64,000 nucleotides of DNA from Rhizobium sp. BK316. GTDB lineage: Bacteria; Pseudomonadota; Alphaproteobacteria; Rhizobiales; Rhizobiaceae. The stretch lies in the NCBI RefSeq assembly GCF_014193695.1, contig NZ_JACHZR010000004.1:682001-746000 (forward strand). The letters are read 5' to 3'. The notes under the pieces were generated by a model, which worked only from the letters and a program-made list of their open reading frames with translations, was not told the DNA's origin and searched no databases. Position numbers and translations under genes: made by a program. Shown piece after piece: positions 17,599 to 27,009 of the stretch (positions are counted from its first letter, which is position 1; the number at the start of each line of letters is the position of its first letter).

Positions 17599-17867
17599 CG
17601 CGCCCTCCACCATGCCGCAATCTGACGGCGCTTACGGAAGCCCATGATGGCGAAGACGACGAGGCTGTCGATGGCGATGGCGCGGGCGACGAGCGGCGGA
17701 ATTTCCTCCGGCGGCAAGCCGAGTACCTTGCCGTAAACCTGGAATGTCAGGTCATGGACCTGCCGCGTCAGCATGAAGATGCCGAAGTTCAGATCGTAAT
17801 AGGAAAGCCAGTACCATCCCGCCAAGAAGACGATCGGACCGGCCCAGAAGATCAGAAACCACTTCAT
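17538..17867 (-). CDS. Small membrane protein, DUF6105-like
   Basis: A 109-residue protein. The N-terminal membrane segment begins MKWFLIFWAGPIVFLAGWYWLSYYD; a second hydrophobic stretch (about residues 63-76) ends in a basic FRKRRQ. The central GLPPEEIPPLVARA piece matches what I recall as DUF6105, a rhizobial family without known role. Its 3' end runs 61 bp into the convergent ruvX gene; its start overlaps the upstream gene's stop as ATGA. Confidence 0.75.
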   Translation of the reverse strand: MKWFLIFWAGPIVFLAGWYWLSYYDLNFGIFMLTRQVHDLTFQVYGKVLGLPPEEIPPLVARAIAIDSLVVFAIMGFRKRRQIAAWWRARHASVSSADLASKESLSSAP

Positions 17868-18037
17868 GCGGCCTCTCCTTCGTGCTTGCGCAGGACCGGC
17901 ATATCAAGAGAAACGAGCCAGACCGACGATGCCATTATGCAGAGAACGAGCGTGGGTACCGTGATATCCAGCGCCAGCACGGCGAAAAACATCATCGCCG
18001 CGACAAGCAACGCGGTTCTGGCTGCTCTGGTTCCCAT
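17864..18037 (-). CDS. Small hydrophobic membrane protein
   Basis: A 57-residue protein: a short basic start (MGTRAARTA) followed by two nearly continuous hydrophobic segments and an acidic end. The stop overlaps the start of the next gene as ATGA, which supports a real coupled gene. ATG 18037 is chosen; a GTG at 18082 would add 15 residues. No family recognised. Confidence 0.55.
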   Translation of the reverse strand: MGTRAARTALLVAAMMFFAVLALDITVPTLVLCIMASSVWLVSLDMPVLRKHEGEAA

Positions 18038-18157
18038 GGCTGAACTCGGGCCTACATTCGTTACATTTCTACCTGACACCACACTGGCGGGTTAACCAGC
18101 GTCACGCAACGTAAACCAATTGTTAAGGTTAATGCCCGGGCACCTGCTGTGGATTAT

Positions 18158-18817
18158 TCAGCCGTAGACGCCGCGCACCAGGCGCTTCAGCGCACCTGCC
18201 GCCTTCTCCCAGTCCTTGCCGTTCTTCAAAACCAAACCCGCGCACTGACCGCCGGCCGCTGCTGACAGCACAAGATGCTGGATGGAGGCGAAGATCAGCG
18301 CATTGACGGCTGCCGTATCGATGCCCTTCGGCGGCGTCAGCGAGCCGCGCATGCGATCTAGCCACAGTCCGAGCGCTTTTGAGCGCGCTTCGGAAAGGCG
18401 CCTCACCTGCTCGGTATTTTCCGAAATTTCCCAGGCAACGATACGCCGCATCAGAGGATCGTCGCGCAGAGCTTCCAGGAAAAGCAGCGAGAGCCGCTCC
18501 ATGAGGTCGCCATAGGTCAGGAGGAACATACCGCCGGTATCTTCAGGGATGCGATCTTTGACCCAATTGCCGAGATCGGCGCCGATCGCCTCGACAAGGC
18601 CATCGAGGCCGCCATAATAGCGGTAGATGAGCTGTTTATCACAGCCGGCGCGGCGGGCGACGGCATTGATGCCGAAATTCTGGAAGCCTTCTTCCGCCAG
18701 CAGATTCTTGGCGGCTTTCAGGATAGCGCGCTCAGTCGCGCTTCTGTCGCGGATGCGCTTTTCAGGTTCAGCAGCACCCGTCTGTTCGAGCACGGCCACG
18801 GTACTTTCATTCAGCAT
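18158..18817 (-). CDS. TetR/AcrR-family transcriptional regulator
   Basis: A 219-residue repressor-type protein. The helix-turn-helix lies at about residues 26-70 and reads AILKAAKNLLAEEGFQNFGINAVARRAGCDKQ in two halves, followed by LIYRYYGGLDGLVEA, the standard TetR pattern. The C-terminal ligand domain is all helix. No efflux or enzyme gene is adjacent in the same orientation; the divergent map gene is an unlikely target. Ligand unknown. Confidence 0.87.
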   Translation of the reverse strand: MLNESTVAVLEQTGAAEPEKRIRDRSATERAILKAAKNLLAEEGFQNFGINAVARRAGCDKQLIYRYYGGLDGLVEAIGADLGNWVKDRIPEDTGGMFLLTYGDLMERLSLLFLEALRDDPLMRRIVAWEISENTEQVRRLSEARSKALGLWLDRMRGSLTPPKGIDTAAVNALIFASIQHLVLSAAAGGQCAGLVLKNGKDWEKAAGALKRLVRGVYG

Positions 18818-19064
18818 TCGGTCAACCCCGGTCTGTCACCAATCGGTGAGTAACAGCGGAATTTTCCGCCTACAATCCTATCTAATTGAGAAGACTGTGG
18901 ATATTGATGATCCGCAGCTCTGCAGACGCTGGTGGGCGGCCCGGCGGCATCTTCTCATCGCTATGACGCGTCCGAGAAATCTTGCCCATGCGGTTGATCG
19001 CGATGGACGAACCCGGCATAGCTGCATTATGAAAAGAGACGACAATTTCTGCTAAGGCCTTGCA

Positions 19065-19901
19065 ATGGTGAATTATATCGAAGCCTCCTCCGCGCCGCCG
19101 AAGAATACCGGCGCCATCAGGCTTTATGGTCCCGAAGCATTCGAGGGAATGCGCAATGCGTGCCAGCTGACCGCGCGCTGTCTCGATGCGCTTGCCGATA
19201 TCGTCAAGCCGGGTCTCGCGACCAATGAAATCGACCGCTTCGTTTTCGAATTCGGCATGGATCACGGCGCTTATCCGGCGACGCTGAACTATCGCGGCTA
19301 TACGAAGTCCACCTGCACTTCCATCAATCATGTGGTCTGCCACGGCATTCCCGATGACAAGCCGTTGCGAGAAGGCGATATCGTCAATATCGACGTGACC
19401 TTTGTCGTCGACGGCTGGCATGGGGATTCGAGCCGCATGTACCCGGTCGGCCAGATCAAACGCGCTGCCGAGCGACTGCTCGAAGTGACCTATGAGTCGC
19501 TGATGCGCGGCATCGCCGCCGTTCATCCCGGCGCGCGCACCGGCGCGATCGGCGAAGCGATCCAGACCTATGCCGAAGCCGAGCGCTGCTCCGTCGTGCG
19601 CGACTTCTGCGGCCATGGTGTCGGCCGTCTGTTCCACGATTCGCCGAACATCCTGCATTACGGCCGCGCCAATGAAGGACCGGAATTGCGTGAGGGCATG
19701 ATCTTCACCATCGAACCGATGATCAATCTCGGACGCCCGCATGTGAAGGTGCTGGCGGACGGCTGGACCGCCGTAACGCGTGACCGCTCGCTGTCAGCGC
19801 AATACGAACATACCATCGGCGTGACCGCAAATGGCTGCGAGATCTTCACGCTTTCGCCCGCCGGTCTCGACCGGCCGGGCCTGCCGTCACTGAACGGGTG
19901 A
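19065..19901 (+). CDS. map: Methionine aminopeptidase, type I
   Basis: A 278-residue enzyme that removes the initiator Met from nascent proteins. The five metal ligands are placed in NIDVTFVVDGWHGDSSR, CGHGVGRLFHD, FTIEPMI and the late QYEHTIGVT. The CHGIPDD segment and the substrate His in HGAYPATLNY also fit. Its TGA overlaps a possible GTG start of radC, so the two are probably translated together. Confidence 0.96.
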   Translation: MVNYIEASSAPPKNTGAIRLYGPEAFEGMRNACQLTARCLDALADIVKPGLATNEIDRFVFEFGMDHGAYPATLNYRGYTKSTCTSINHVVCHGIPDDKPLREGDIVNIDVTFVVDGWHGDSSRMYPVGQIKRAAERLLEVTYESLMRGIAAVHPGARTGAIGEAIQTYAEAERCSVVRDFCGHGVGRLFHDSPNILHYGRANEGPELREGMIFTIEPMINLGRPHVKVLADGWTAVTRDRSLSAQYEHTIGVTANGCEIFTLSPAGLDRPGLPSLNG

Positions 19902-19909
19902 CGGTCTCC

Positions 19910-20725
19910 ATGGCGAAAGGCCCCGTTCCGCAGACCGGCGATGACGAATTGCCTTTCGACATGGACGAGGATATCGCCGTGGACGAACGGGCGTTTTTCG
20001 GACAGCCGGCAAAGGCGACGGCTCCCGCAAAAAGAGCCGCCCTGCCTGGCAGGGAAGAACATTATCACGGCCATCGCGAGAGGCTGCGCAACCGCTTCCG
20101 TGAGAATGGCGATACGGCGCTCGCCGACTATGAAATCCTCGAACTCCTGCTCTTCCGGCTGATCCCGCGCCGCGACACGAAACCGATCGCCAAGGCGCTG
20201 ATCGATCGCTTCGGATCACTTGCCGGCGTCTTCGGCGCACCGGCAGCACTGCTGCAGGAAATCAAAGGCGTCGGAGAGACAGTGGCGCTGGACCTGAAGC
20301 TGATATCCGCCATTGGCCATCGTGCACTGAAGAGCGAACTTAAAGGCAAGCAGGTGCTTTCCTCGTGGTCGTCGGTCGTCCAATATTGTCATGCGGCCAT
20401 GGCACATGAGACGCGCGAACAATTCCGCATTCTCTTCCTCGACAAACGCAATGCGCTGATCGCCGACGAGGTGCAGGGGCATGGCACGGTGGACCACACG
20501 CCTGTCTATCCGCGCGAAGTGGTGAGGCGGGCGCTCGAGCTTTCGGCAACGGCGTTGATTCTGGTCCACAATCATCCTTCAGGCGATCCCACTCCATCGC
20601 GCGCCGATATCGACATGACGAAGATGATCATCGATGCGGCAAAGCCGCTTGGTATTGCCATCCACGATCACATCATCATCGGCAAAGACGGACAAGCGAG
20701 CCTCAAAGGCCTGCGTTTGATATAG
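19910..20725 (+). CDS. radC: RadC-family JAB domain protein
   Basis: A 271-residue protein. An N-terminal acidic, disordered-looking part is followed by an HhH-like helical domain (NRFRENGDTALADYEILELLLF, IKGVGETVALDLKLI) and a JAB domain with His220, His222 and an Asp near 233 in HNHPSGDPTPS. The old repair role of RadC is not well supported; it is a predicted metalloprotease-fold protein. ATG 19910 is used; GTG 19898 overlapping the map stop as GTGA is an equally possible start. Confidence 0.92.
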   Translation: MAKGPVPQTGDDELPFDMDEDIAVDERAFFGQPAKATAPAKRAALPGREEHYHGHRERLRNRFRENGDTALADYEILELLLFRLIPRRDTKPIAKALIDRFGSLAGVFGAPAALLQEIKGVGETVALDLKLISAIGHRALKSELKGKQVLSSWSSVVQYCHAAMAHETREQFRILFLDKRNALIADEVQGHGTVDHTPVYPREVVRRALELSATALILVHNHPSGDPTPSRADIDMTKMIIDAAKPLGIAIHDHIIIGKDGQASLKGLRLI

Positions 20726-20788
20726 GACGCCGGCGAGGGCATGAAAAAGCCATTTTGGCGTTCTCCAAGCTGAAGGACTGACAACAGG

Positions 20789-21388
20789 ATGGGAAATATG
20801 GGCGTTTTTCCTGGTCGCTTGTACGCGCCGCCGAGCCTTCGATCGCTGATACGGCTGACGCTTCTGCTGCTGGTCATAACCGGTCTCTATCTCGGCTACC
20901 TGCAGCTTTCGACCAACGTGCATGCGGTCGTCGATGGCCAGGTGTACCGCTCCGCCCAGCCCTCCCCCGCGAAGCTTGGCGAACTCGTCAAGGAGTACGG
21001 CATCAAAACCGTACTGAACCTGCGCGGCGACAGCAGCGGCGAGGCCTGGTACGACAACGAGGTCGCGGCTGCAAAGGGCCTCAATGTCCAGCATATCGAT
21101 TTCCGCATGTCGGCGACCAAGGAACTCTCCATCGAGGAAGGTCGTCAGCTGATGGCGATCATGGCGGCCGCGCCCAAGCCTATGCTCATTCACTGCAAGG
21201 CCGGCGCCGACCGTACGGGGCTGGCTTCAGCCATCTACGTCGCCGGCATTGCCAAGGAAGGAGAGATGGCGGCGGAGTCGCAGATCTCGCTGACATACGG
21301 CCATCTGTCGCTTTTCTTCATCGGCGCCTACGCAATGGACCGCACATTCGAGCGGCTTGAGCCGATGTTTGGCTTTTTGAACTCCTAA
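20789..21388 (+). CDS. Membrane-anchored dual-specificity/tyrosine phosphatase
   Basis: A 199-residue protein with one N-terminal membrane segment (about residues 20-40) and a phosphatase domain whose active site HCKAGADRTG holds Cys136 and Arg142 (CX5R). VYRSAQPSPAKLGELVKEYGI is the usual entry to this family of cyclin-dependent-kinase-inhibitor-like or phosphoinositide phosphatases. The catalytic part probably faces the periplasm. Such proteins in rhizobia are linked by resemblance to exopolysaccharide or lipid A dephosphorylation, but no substrate can be read here. Confidence 0.83.
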   Translation: MGNMGVFPGRLYAPPSLRSLIRLTLLLLVITGLYLGYLQLSTNVHAVVDGQVYRSAQPSPAKLGELVKEYGIKTVLNLRGDSSGEAWYDNEVAAAKGLNVQHIDFRMSATKELSIEEGRQLMAIMAAAPKPMLIHCKAGADRTGLASAIYVAGIAKEGEMAAESQISLTYGHLSLFFIGAYAMDRTFERLEPMFGFLNS

Positions 21389-21485
21389 ACTGCACGGGAA
21401 TACAAACTGTAACATTGACCGGCTACCGATGAACGCGCGACATTTCGCGTCGCAATATGATTCCAATTCCAGTTCGGGGCTAAAG

Positions 21486-22892
21486 ATGTTCCAGTACGAT
21501 CTCGTGGTAGTCGGCAGCGGTCCGGCGGGGCGCCGCGGCGCAATCCAGGCTGCAAAACTCGGCAAGAAAGTACTGGTCATCGAGCAAGGAAAGCGTGTCG
21601 GCGGCGTGTCCGTCCATACCGGCACGATCCCTTCGAAGACGCTGCGCGAGACCGCACTCAATCTTTCCGGCTGGCGTGAGCGCGGCTTCTACGGCCGCAG
21701 CTACCGCGTCAAGCAGGAGATCAGTGCCGAAGACCTGCGCCGCCGCCTGCTGATCACGCTCGATCATGAAGTCGAAGTGCTCGAACACCAGTTCGCCCGC
21801 AATCGCGTCCAGCACATCCGCGGCAAGGCAAGCTTCGTCGACGCCAACACCCTGCAGGTCATCAAGGACGACGGCGACACGATGACGGTGACCGGCGCCA
21901 GCATTCTGCTCGCCGTCGGCACCAAGCCCTTCCGACCTGACTACATGCCGTTCGACCACAAGACCGTGCTCGACAGCGACGAGCTGCTCGATATCGAAGA
22001 ACTGCCGCGCACGATGGTCGTCATCGGCGCCGGCGTCATCGGCATCGAATATGCGACGATCTTTTCGGCGCTGGATACGGCTGTAACCGTCATCGATCCG
22101 AAGTCGACCATGCTCGACTTCATCGACAAGGAAATCGTCGAGGACTTCACCTATCAACTGCGCGACCGCAATATGAAGCTGCTGCTCGGCACGAAGGCAG
22201 AAAAGGTCGAGCGGCTTGATACCGGCAAGGTGCAGTTGACGCTCGACAGCGGCCGGCATCTCGTGACCGACATGGTGCTTTTTGCCGCCGGGCGCATGGG
22301 CGCCACCGATACGCTGAACCTGCAAGCCGTTGGCATCGAAGCCGACAGCCGCGGCCGTCTGAAGGTCAATCCCGAGACTTTCCAGACCTCGGTACCGAAC
22401 ATCTACGCCGCCGGCGACGTCGTCGGTTTCCCGAGCCTTGCCTCGACTTCGATGGAACAGGGCCGTATTGCAGCGCGCGTGGCGATCGGCGCCGTCGCCA
22501 AGGAGCCGCAGAAATACTTCCCCTACGGCATTTATGCCGTGCCGGAAATCTCCACCTGCGGCCTGACGGAAGAGGAAATGAAGGAGCGCGGCATTCCCTA
22601 TGAATGCGGCATCGCCCGCTTCCGCGAGACCTCGCGCGGCCACATCATGGGCCTCGATACCGGCTTGCTGAAGCTGATCTTCTCGTTGAAGACGCGCCGG
22701 CTGCTCGGCGTGCACATCGTCGGCGAAGGTGCGACCGAACTGGTACATATCGGCCAGGCCGTGCTGAACCTGAAGGGTACAGTCGAATATTTCGTCGAAA
22801 ATACCTTCAACTACCCGACGCTTGCCGAAGCCTACAAAATCGCCGGCCTCGATGCGTGGAACCGCATGGGCGATATAAAGTCCGAACTTTAA
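21486..22892 (+). CDS. sthA: Soluble pyridine nucleotide transhydrogenase (Si-specific)
   Basis: A 468-residue flavoprotein of the disulfide reductase fold. The FAD site VVGSGPAGRRGA starts the chain, a second dinucleotide site reads VIGAGVIGIEYATIF, and YAAGDVVGFPSLA completes FAD binding. The usual redox cysteine pair is absent: the segment reads GGVSVHTGTIPSKTLRE, as in SthA/UdhA rather than lipoamide dehydrogenase. It should move hydride from NADPH to NAD+. ATG 21486 gives the usual length; the frame starts earlier at 21429 without likeness. Confidence 0.93.
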   Translation: MFQYDLVVVGSGPAGRRGAIQAAKLGKKVLVIEQGKRVGGVSVHTGTIPSKTLRETALNLSGWRERGFYGRSYRVKQEISAEDLRRRLLITLDHEVEVLEHQFARNRVQHIRGKASFVDANTLQVIKDDGDTMTVTGASILLAVGTKPFRPDYMPFDHKTVLDSDELLDIEELPRTMVVIGAGVIGIEYATIFSALDTAVTVIDPKSTMLDFIDKEIVEDFTYQLRDRNMKLLLGTKAEKVERLDTGKVQLTLDSGRHLVTDMVLFAAGRMGATDTLNLQAVGIEADSRGRLKVNPETFQTSVPNIYAAGDVVGFPSLASTSMEQGRIAARVAIGAVAKEPQKYFPYGIYAVPEISTCGLTEEEMKERGIPYECGIARFRETSRGHIMGLDTGLLKLIFSLKTRRLLGVHIVGEGATELVHIGQAVLNLKGTVEYFVENTFNYPTLAEAYKIAGLDAWNRMGDIKSEL

Positions 22893-22896
22893 GGAA

Positions 22897-22919
22897 GCGA
22901 GGGGAACGCCCTCGCCTTT
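22897..22919 (+). terminator. Terminator-like stem-loop after sthA
   Basis: GCGAGGG (22897-22903) pairs with CCCTCGC (22909-22915) across a 5-base loop, followed by CTTTCC, four bases after the sthA stop. Confidence 0.65.
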
Positions 22920-23203
22920 CCAAGCGGCAGAACGCAGGTCGCTGATATTTAATTTTATTTCTCCGCGGGGCGTCTCGTTGCACGCTACTGGCGATTGCCT
23001 GTACCCTGCGCCGATGACCTATATCCTATGTCAAAAGATATTGGTAAGGTCAGCGTGTTCGCACCCTGCATTGTTCTGTTGCGTTTTGCTTATCGCCTTC
23101 CCAAGTATGGGGTGCGCCTTTCGACAGCCTGAAATCCATGTCGTAGACCGGCCTGCGGTACCAGTAAATCCAGCAATGCAGACCACAACGAAAGATAGAT
23201 ATT
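22920..23203. other. Intergenic region before the radical SAM gene
   Basis: No convincing gene. An ORF at 22978-23271 contains a lipobox-like SMGCAF, but overlaps the start of the radical SAM gene and has no ribosome-binding site, so it is not called. Confidence 0.4.
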
Positions 23204-24985
23204 TTGTCCGATACTTCAGAGGCTGCTCGCAAACGGTTTCAGCTCATCCTGATAAAGCCGTCGCACTATGACGATGACGGCTATGTGATCCGTTGGTGGC
23301 GGGCAATGATCCCTTCCAATTCGCTGGCAGCCATCTACGGGATTGCCGCGGATTGTGCCGAGCGGCAAATTCTTGGCGCCGATACTGCAATCGACATCAC
23401 AGTCATCGACGAGACCAATACACGCATCGATTTTGCGGCGCTGCTGTCGCAGTTCAAGCGCAACGACAACTTCGGGATGATCGCGCTTATCGGCGTGCAA
23501 TCCAACCAGTATCCCCGTGCGCTCGATATCGCCCGTCCGTTCCGCGATGCCGGACTGCCGGTTTCGATGGGTGGCTTCCATATATCGGGATGCCTGTCGA
23601 TGCTCGACGGTGATGCGATCGGCCTTGAGGAATGCCGCAAGATGGGCGTTTCGATGTTTGCCGGCGAAGCCGAAGGACGGCTGGAGCTGGTGCTGCGCGA
23701 TGCGGCCGCCGGCGAACTGAAGCCGCTCTACAATTTCATGAACGACCTTCCCGGCATCGGCGGCACGCCGGTGCCTTTCCTGCCGAAAGACAATATCCAG
23801 CGCACGCTTGGCCTCAGCACCAGTTTCGATGCAGGCCGCGGCTGCCCCTATCAATGTTCCTTCTGCACGATCATCAACGTGCAGGGCCGCAAGTCCCGTT
23901 TCCGCTCCGCCGACGATGTCGAGAAGCTGGTGCGCATGAACTGGGCGCAGGGTATCCATAAATTCTTCATCACCGACGACAATTTTGCCCGTAACAAGGA
24001 TTGGGAAGCGATCTTCGACCGGCTGATCGAGCTGAGAGAAAAAGACGGCATTCCGCTCGGCCTGATGATCCAGGTGGACACGCTCTGCCATAAGATCCCG
24101 AACTTCATCGAAAAATCGAAGCGTGCCGGCGTTACCCGCGTCTTCATCGGTCTGGAAAACGTCAATCCAGACAACCTGACCGCCGCCAAGAAGAACCAGA
24201 ACAAGATCACCGAATATCGCAAGATGCTGCTTGCCTGGAAGGCGCAGGGCATCATGACGCTTGCCGGCTATATTCTGGGCTTCCCGGCAGACACGCCGGA
24301 ATCGATCCGCCGCGACATCAAGATCATTCAGGAAGAGCTGCCGCTCGACGTCATCGAGTTCTTCGTTCTGACGCCGCTCCCCGGCTCCGAGGACCATCAG
24401 GTTCTCTGGAAGAAGGGCGTCGAGATGGATGCCGATCTCAATATCTACGATGTCGAGCATGTCTGCACGGCCCATCCGAAGATGAGCAAGCAGGAATGGG
24501 AAGATATCTACCAGGAGGCTTGGTCGCTCTACTATTCGCCTGACCATATGAAGACCCTGCTGCGCCGCGCTGTGGCGACCGGCATCAAGCTGAGCAGTCT
24601 CGTCAAGGTCCTGGTCTCGTTTGCGACCACCGTACCGCTGGAGAATGTCCATCCGTTGCAGAGCGGCCTTCTGCGCCTAAAACATCCCTCAGAGCGGCGC
24701 CCTGGCCTGAAGCGCGAACATCCACTGCTGTTCTGGCCGCGTTTTGTCTTCGATACCGCCCGCAAGCATCTCTCGCTTGCCGGCACAATCATCGGCCTCA
24801 GCGTTTCGGCCTTCCTGATTGCGCGTGGTGCCGGCGCCAAGACCTATATGGACAAGGCTCTGACGCCCGTGGGTGACGATGACGAAGACGTTCTGGATCT
24901 CTTCACCAAGACGGCCGGCGGCACGGCTGCCGTCAGCCACATCAAGAAGGTTGCCGAACTGACTCACACGCGCAAAGCCGTCTGA
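23204..24985 (+). CDS. Radical SAM protein with N-terminal cobalamin-binding-like domain
   Basis: A 593-residue enzyme. The first 200 residues resemble a B12-binding Rossmann domain (ALIGVQSNQYPRALDIA, SMGGFHISG). The radical SAM cluster motif CxxxCxxC is at Cys214, Cys218 and Cys221 (RGCPYQCSFCTI), followed by KFFITDDNFARN and VFIGLENVNP. A C-terminal hydrophobic stretch around 530-555 suggests membrane contact. TTG 23204 is the only start that keeps the whole first domain; its ribosome-binding site is weak. Substrate unknown: B12 radical SAM enzymes methylate or rearrange unreactive carbons. Confidence 0.85.
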   Translation: MSDTSEAARKRFQLILIKPSHYDDDGYVIRWWRAMIPSNSLAAIYGIAADCAERQILGADTAIDITVIDETNTRIDFAALLSQFKRNDNFGMIALIGVQSNQYPRALDIARPFRDAGLPVSMGGFHISGCLSMLDGDAIGLEECRKMGVSMFAGEAEGRLELVLRDAAAGELKPLYNFMNDLPGIGGTPVPFLPKDNIQRTLGLSTSFDAGRGCPYQCSFCTIINVQGRKSRFRSADDVEKLVRMNWAQGIHKFFITDDNFARNKDWEAIFDRLIELREKDGIPLGLMIQVDTLCHKIPNFIEKSKRAGVTRVFIGLENVNPDNLTAAKKNQNKITEYRKMLLAWKAQGIMTLAGYILGFPADTPESIRRDIKIIQEELPLDVIEFFVLTPLPGSEDHQVLWKKGVEMDADLNIYDVEHVCTAHPKMSKQEWEDIYQEAWSLYYSPDHMKTLLRRAVATGIKLSSLVKVLVSFATTVPLENVHPLQSGLLRLKHPSERRPGLKREHPLLFWPRFVFDTARKHLSLAGTIIGLSVSAFLIARGAGAKTYMDKALTPVGDDDEDVLDLFTKTAGGTAAVSHIKKVAELTHTRKAV

Positions 24986-25035
24986 CAAAGTCACCAGGCC
25001 GGCGCACGGCCCGCCTGGTTTCAGAGCCCAACAAA

Positions 25036-25063
25036 AAAGCCCTGCCGCATGCGGCAGGGCTTT
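25036..25063. terminator. Bidirectional terminator between the radical SAM gene and tig
   Basis: A 28-bp perfect palindrome (AAAGCCCTGCCGCA and its complement) with A/T ends on both sides can serve both convergent genes. Confidence 0.85.
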
Positions 25064-25087
25064 CGAATTTCAGCAGGAAAGAGCCGA

Positions 25088-26584
25088 TTATTCGGCGCTG
25101 TCTTCAGAAGCCTTCTTCTTCGGAGCTGCCTTCTTCTTCGGAGCAGCGGCTTCTTCGCCTTCAGCGGCTTCGGCAGAAGCCTCGGTCTTGGCGGCAGCCT
25201 TCTTCTTCGGTGCGGCCTTCTTGGCGTCGGCCTTGTCGGAAGCTTCGCCTTCTTCGTCGGCGAGCAGCTCTTCCTTGGTCACCTTCTTGTCGGTGACGTT
25301 GATTTCGGTCAGCAGGTGGTCGATGACCTTCTCTTCGAAGATCGGAGCGCGGATCGAAGCGGCGGCACCCGGCTGGCTGCGGAAGAACTCGAGGATCTGC
25401 TTTTCCTGGCCCGGATACTGACGCAGCTGTTCATAGATCGCGCGCTGCATTTCATCTTCGCTGACCTCGACGCCGGCCTTTTCGCCGATTTCGGAGAGAA
25501 CGAGACCGAGACGGACGCGGCGCTCGGCGAGCTTCTGGTATTCTTCGCGCGCCTGTTCTTCGGTCGTGTCCTCATCCTCGAAGGTCTTGCCGGACTGGGC
25601 GAGGTCGTTGCTGACCTGGTTCCAGATGCCGTTATATTCGGCTTCGACGAGCTTGGACGGGGTTTCGAACTTGTACAGCTCGTCGAGCTGGTCGAGGATC
25701 TGGCGCTTCAGCTTCTGGCGCGTCAGCGAACCGTACTGGGATTCGATCTGGCCACGGACGATTTCCTTCAGGCGATCGGCCGATTCGAGGCCGAGCTTCT
25801 TGGCGAGTTCGTCGTTAATCTCGACATCGGCTGGAGCTGCAACTTCCTTGACGGTGACGTCGAAGGTGGCTTCCTTGCCAGCGAGGTTCTTGGCCGGATA
25901 GTCGGCCGGGAAGGTTACGGTGATGGTCTTCTCGTCGCCAGCCTTGAGGCCGACGAGCTGGTCCTCGAAGCCCGGGATGAAGCGGCCGGAGCCGAGAACC
26001 AGTTCAGCGTCCTGATCGGTGCCGCCGTCGAAGGCAACGCCGTCGACCTTGCCGACATAGTCCATCTTGACGCGGTCGCCGTTGGCAGCCTTGCCCTTCT
26101 TTTCAGCGTAGTCGCGGGCGCTTTCAGCGACCTTCAGAACCTGCTCGTTGACTTCGTCGTCGGAGATGTCGACGACTTCGCGCGTGACCTTGATGCCCGT
26201 GTTGGACTTCAATTCGATCGGCGGGAGAACTTCGTAAGACAGGGTGAATTCGAAATCCTGCTGGGCGGCGAGGATCTTTTCCACTTCGGCCTGGTCTTCC
26301 GTCATGTCGATTTCCGGCTGGGTGGCCGACTTTTCGCCGCGGCTGGACAGGATCTGGGTCGGCTGGTCGCGGACGATCTCGTTGACAAGGTCGACCATGA
26401 CGGACTTGCCGTAAAGCTTCTTGAGGTGACCGGCCGGAACCTTGCCCGGACGGAAGCCGTTGATGCGAACCTTGTCCTTCACGTCGGCAAGGCGCTCGTT
26501 CAGCTTGTTTTCCATGTCCTTGGCCGGGATAACGACCTTGATTTCGCGCTTCAGCCCTTCAGCGAGCGTTTCGATAACCTGCAT
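25088..26584 (-). CDS. tig: Trigger factor, ribosome-associated chaperone and prolyl isomerase
   Basis: A 498-residue protein. The N-terminal ribosome-binding domain carries the signature GFRPGKVPAGHLKKLYG (residues about 43-59). The FKBP-like domain (about 155-245) holds DGVAFDGGTDQDAEL and GSGRFIPGFEDQLVG. The helical C-terminal domain follows and ends in a low-complexity Lys/Ala tail of about 55 residues with repeated APKKKA units, longer than in E. coli. It binds nascent chains at the ribosome exit. Confidence 0.96.
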   Translation of the reverse strand: MQVIETLAEGLKREIKVVIPAKDMENKLNERLADVKDKVRINGFRPGKVPAGHLKKLYGKSVMVDLVNEIVRDQPTQILSSRGEKSATQPEIDMTEDQAEVEKILAAQQDFEFTLSYEVLPPIELKSNTGIKVTREVVDISDDEVNEQVLKVAESARDYAEKKGKAANGDRVKMDYVGKVDGVAFDGGTDQDAELVLGSGRFIPGFEDQLVGLKAGDEKTITVTFPADYPAKNLAGKEATFDVTVKEVAAPADVEINDELAKKLGLESADRLKEIVRGQIESQYGSLTRQKLKRQILDQLDELYKFETPSKLVEAEYNGIWNQVSNDLAQSGKTFEDEDTTEEQAREEYQKLAERRVRLGLVLSEIGEKAGVEVSEDEMQRAIYEQLRQYPGQEKQILEFFRSQPGAAASIRAPIFEEKVIDHLLTEINVTDKKVTKEELLADEEGEASDKADAKKAAPKKKAAAKTEASAEAAEGEEAAAPKKKAAPKKKASEDSAE

Positions 26585-26770
26585 GTCTTCCTACCTTCAT
26601 TTCAGTGGCGGCCGTGCCCAGACGCCGTTCGTTTCGGTGAGCACGACGCCGGCCAACTGCCGCGCGTGGCTTTTTCTAATTCCTGTTCGTTCCGTTCGAA
26701 GCGGAACAGCACTCGCTTTCCGGGTATCCGGGACAACCAAGTTCCAGTCCTCCCGCCCTGCAAGGCAGCT

Positions 26771-26855
<85 letters not shown>

Positions 26856-27009
26856 GTTCGCAAAACCGCATGCATATGCCTGCGCATGAGGCCTTCCGGA
26901 GCGCGGCGTCTCTATATCACCCGATTTAGAACAGGCAAAGGAAAAATGAACGGCAAATGACAGGGATTTTCGGGTAAAAGCGCGCCCCTCCCATCACCCG
27001 TCTCGCCTC

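Noticed and set aside
21486..22892. Annotation of the flavoprotein as dihydrolipoamide dehydrogenase
   Set aside because: The redox-active cysteine pair is missing (VHTGTIPSK), which fits soluble transhydrogenase.
22978..23271. ORF with lipobox-like SMGCAF, possible small lipoprotein
   Set aside because: No ribosome-binding site, overlaps the radical SAM start by 68 bp, and the sequence after the Cys has no family likeness.
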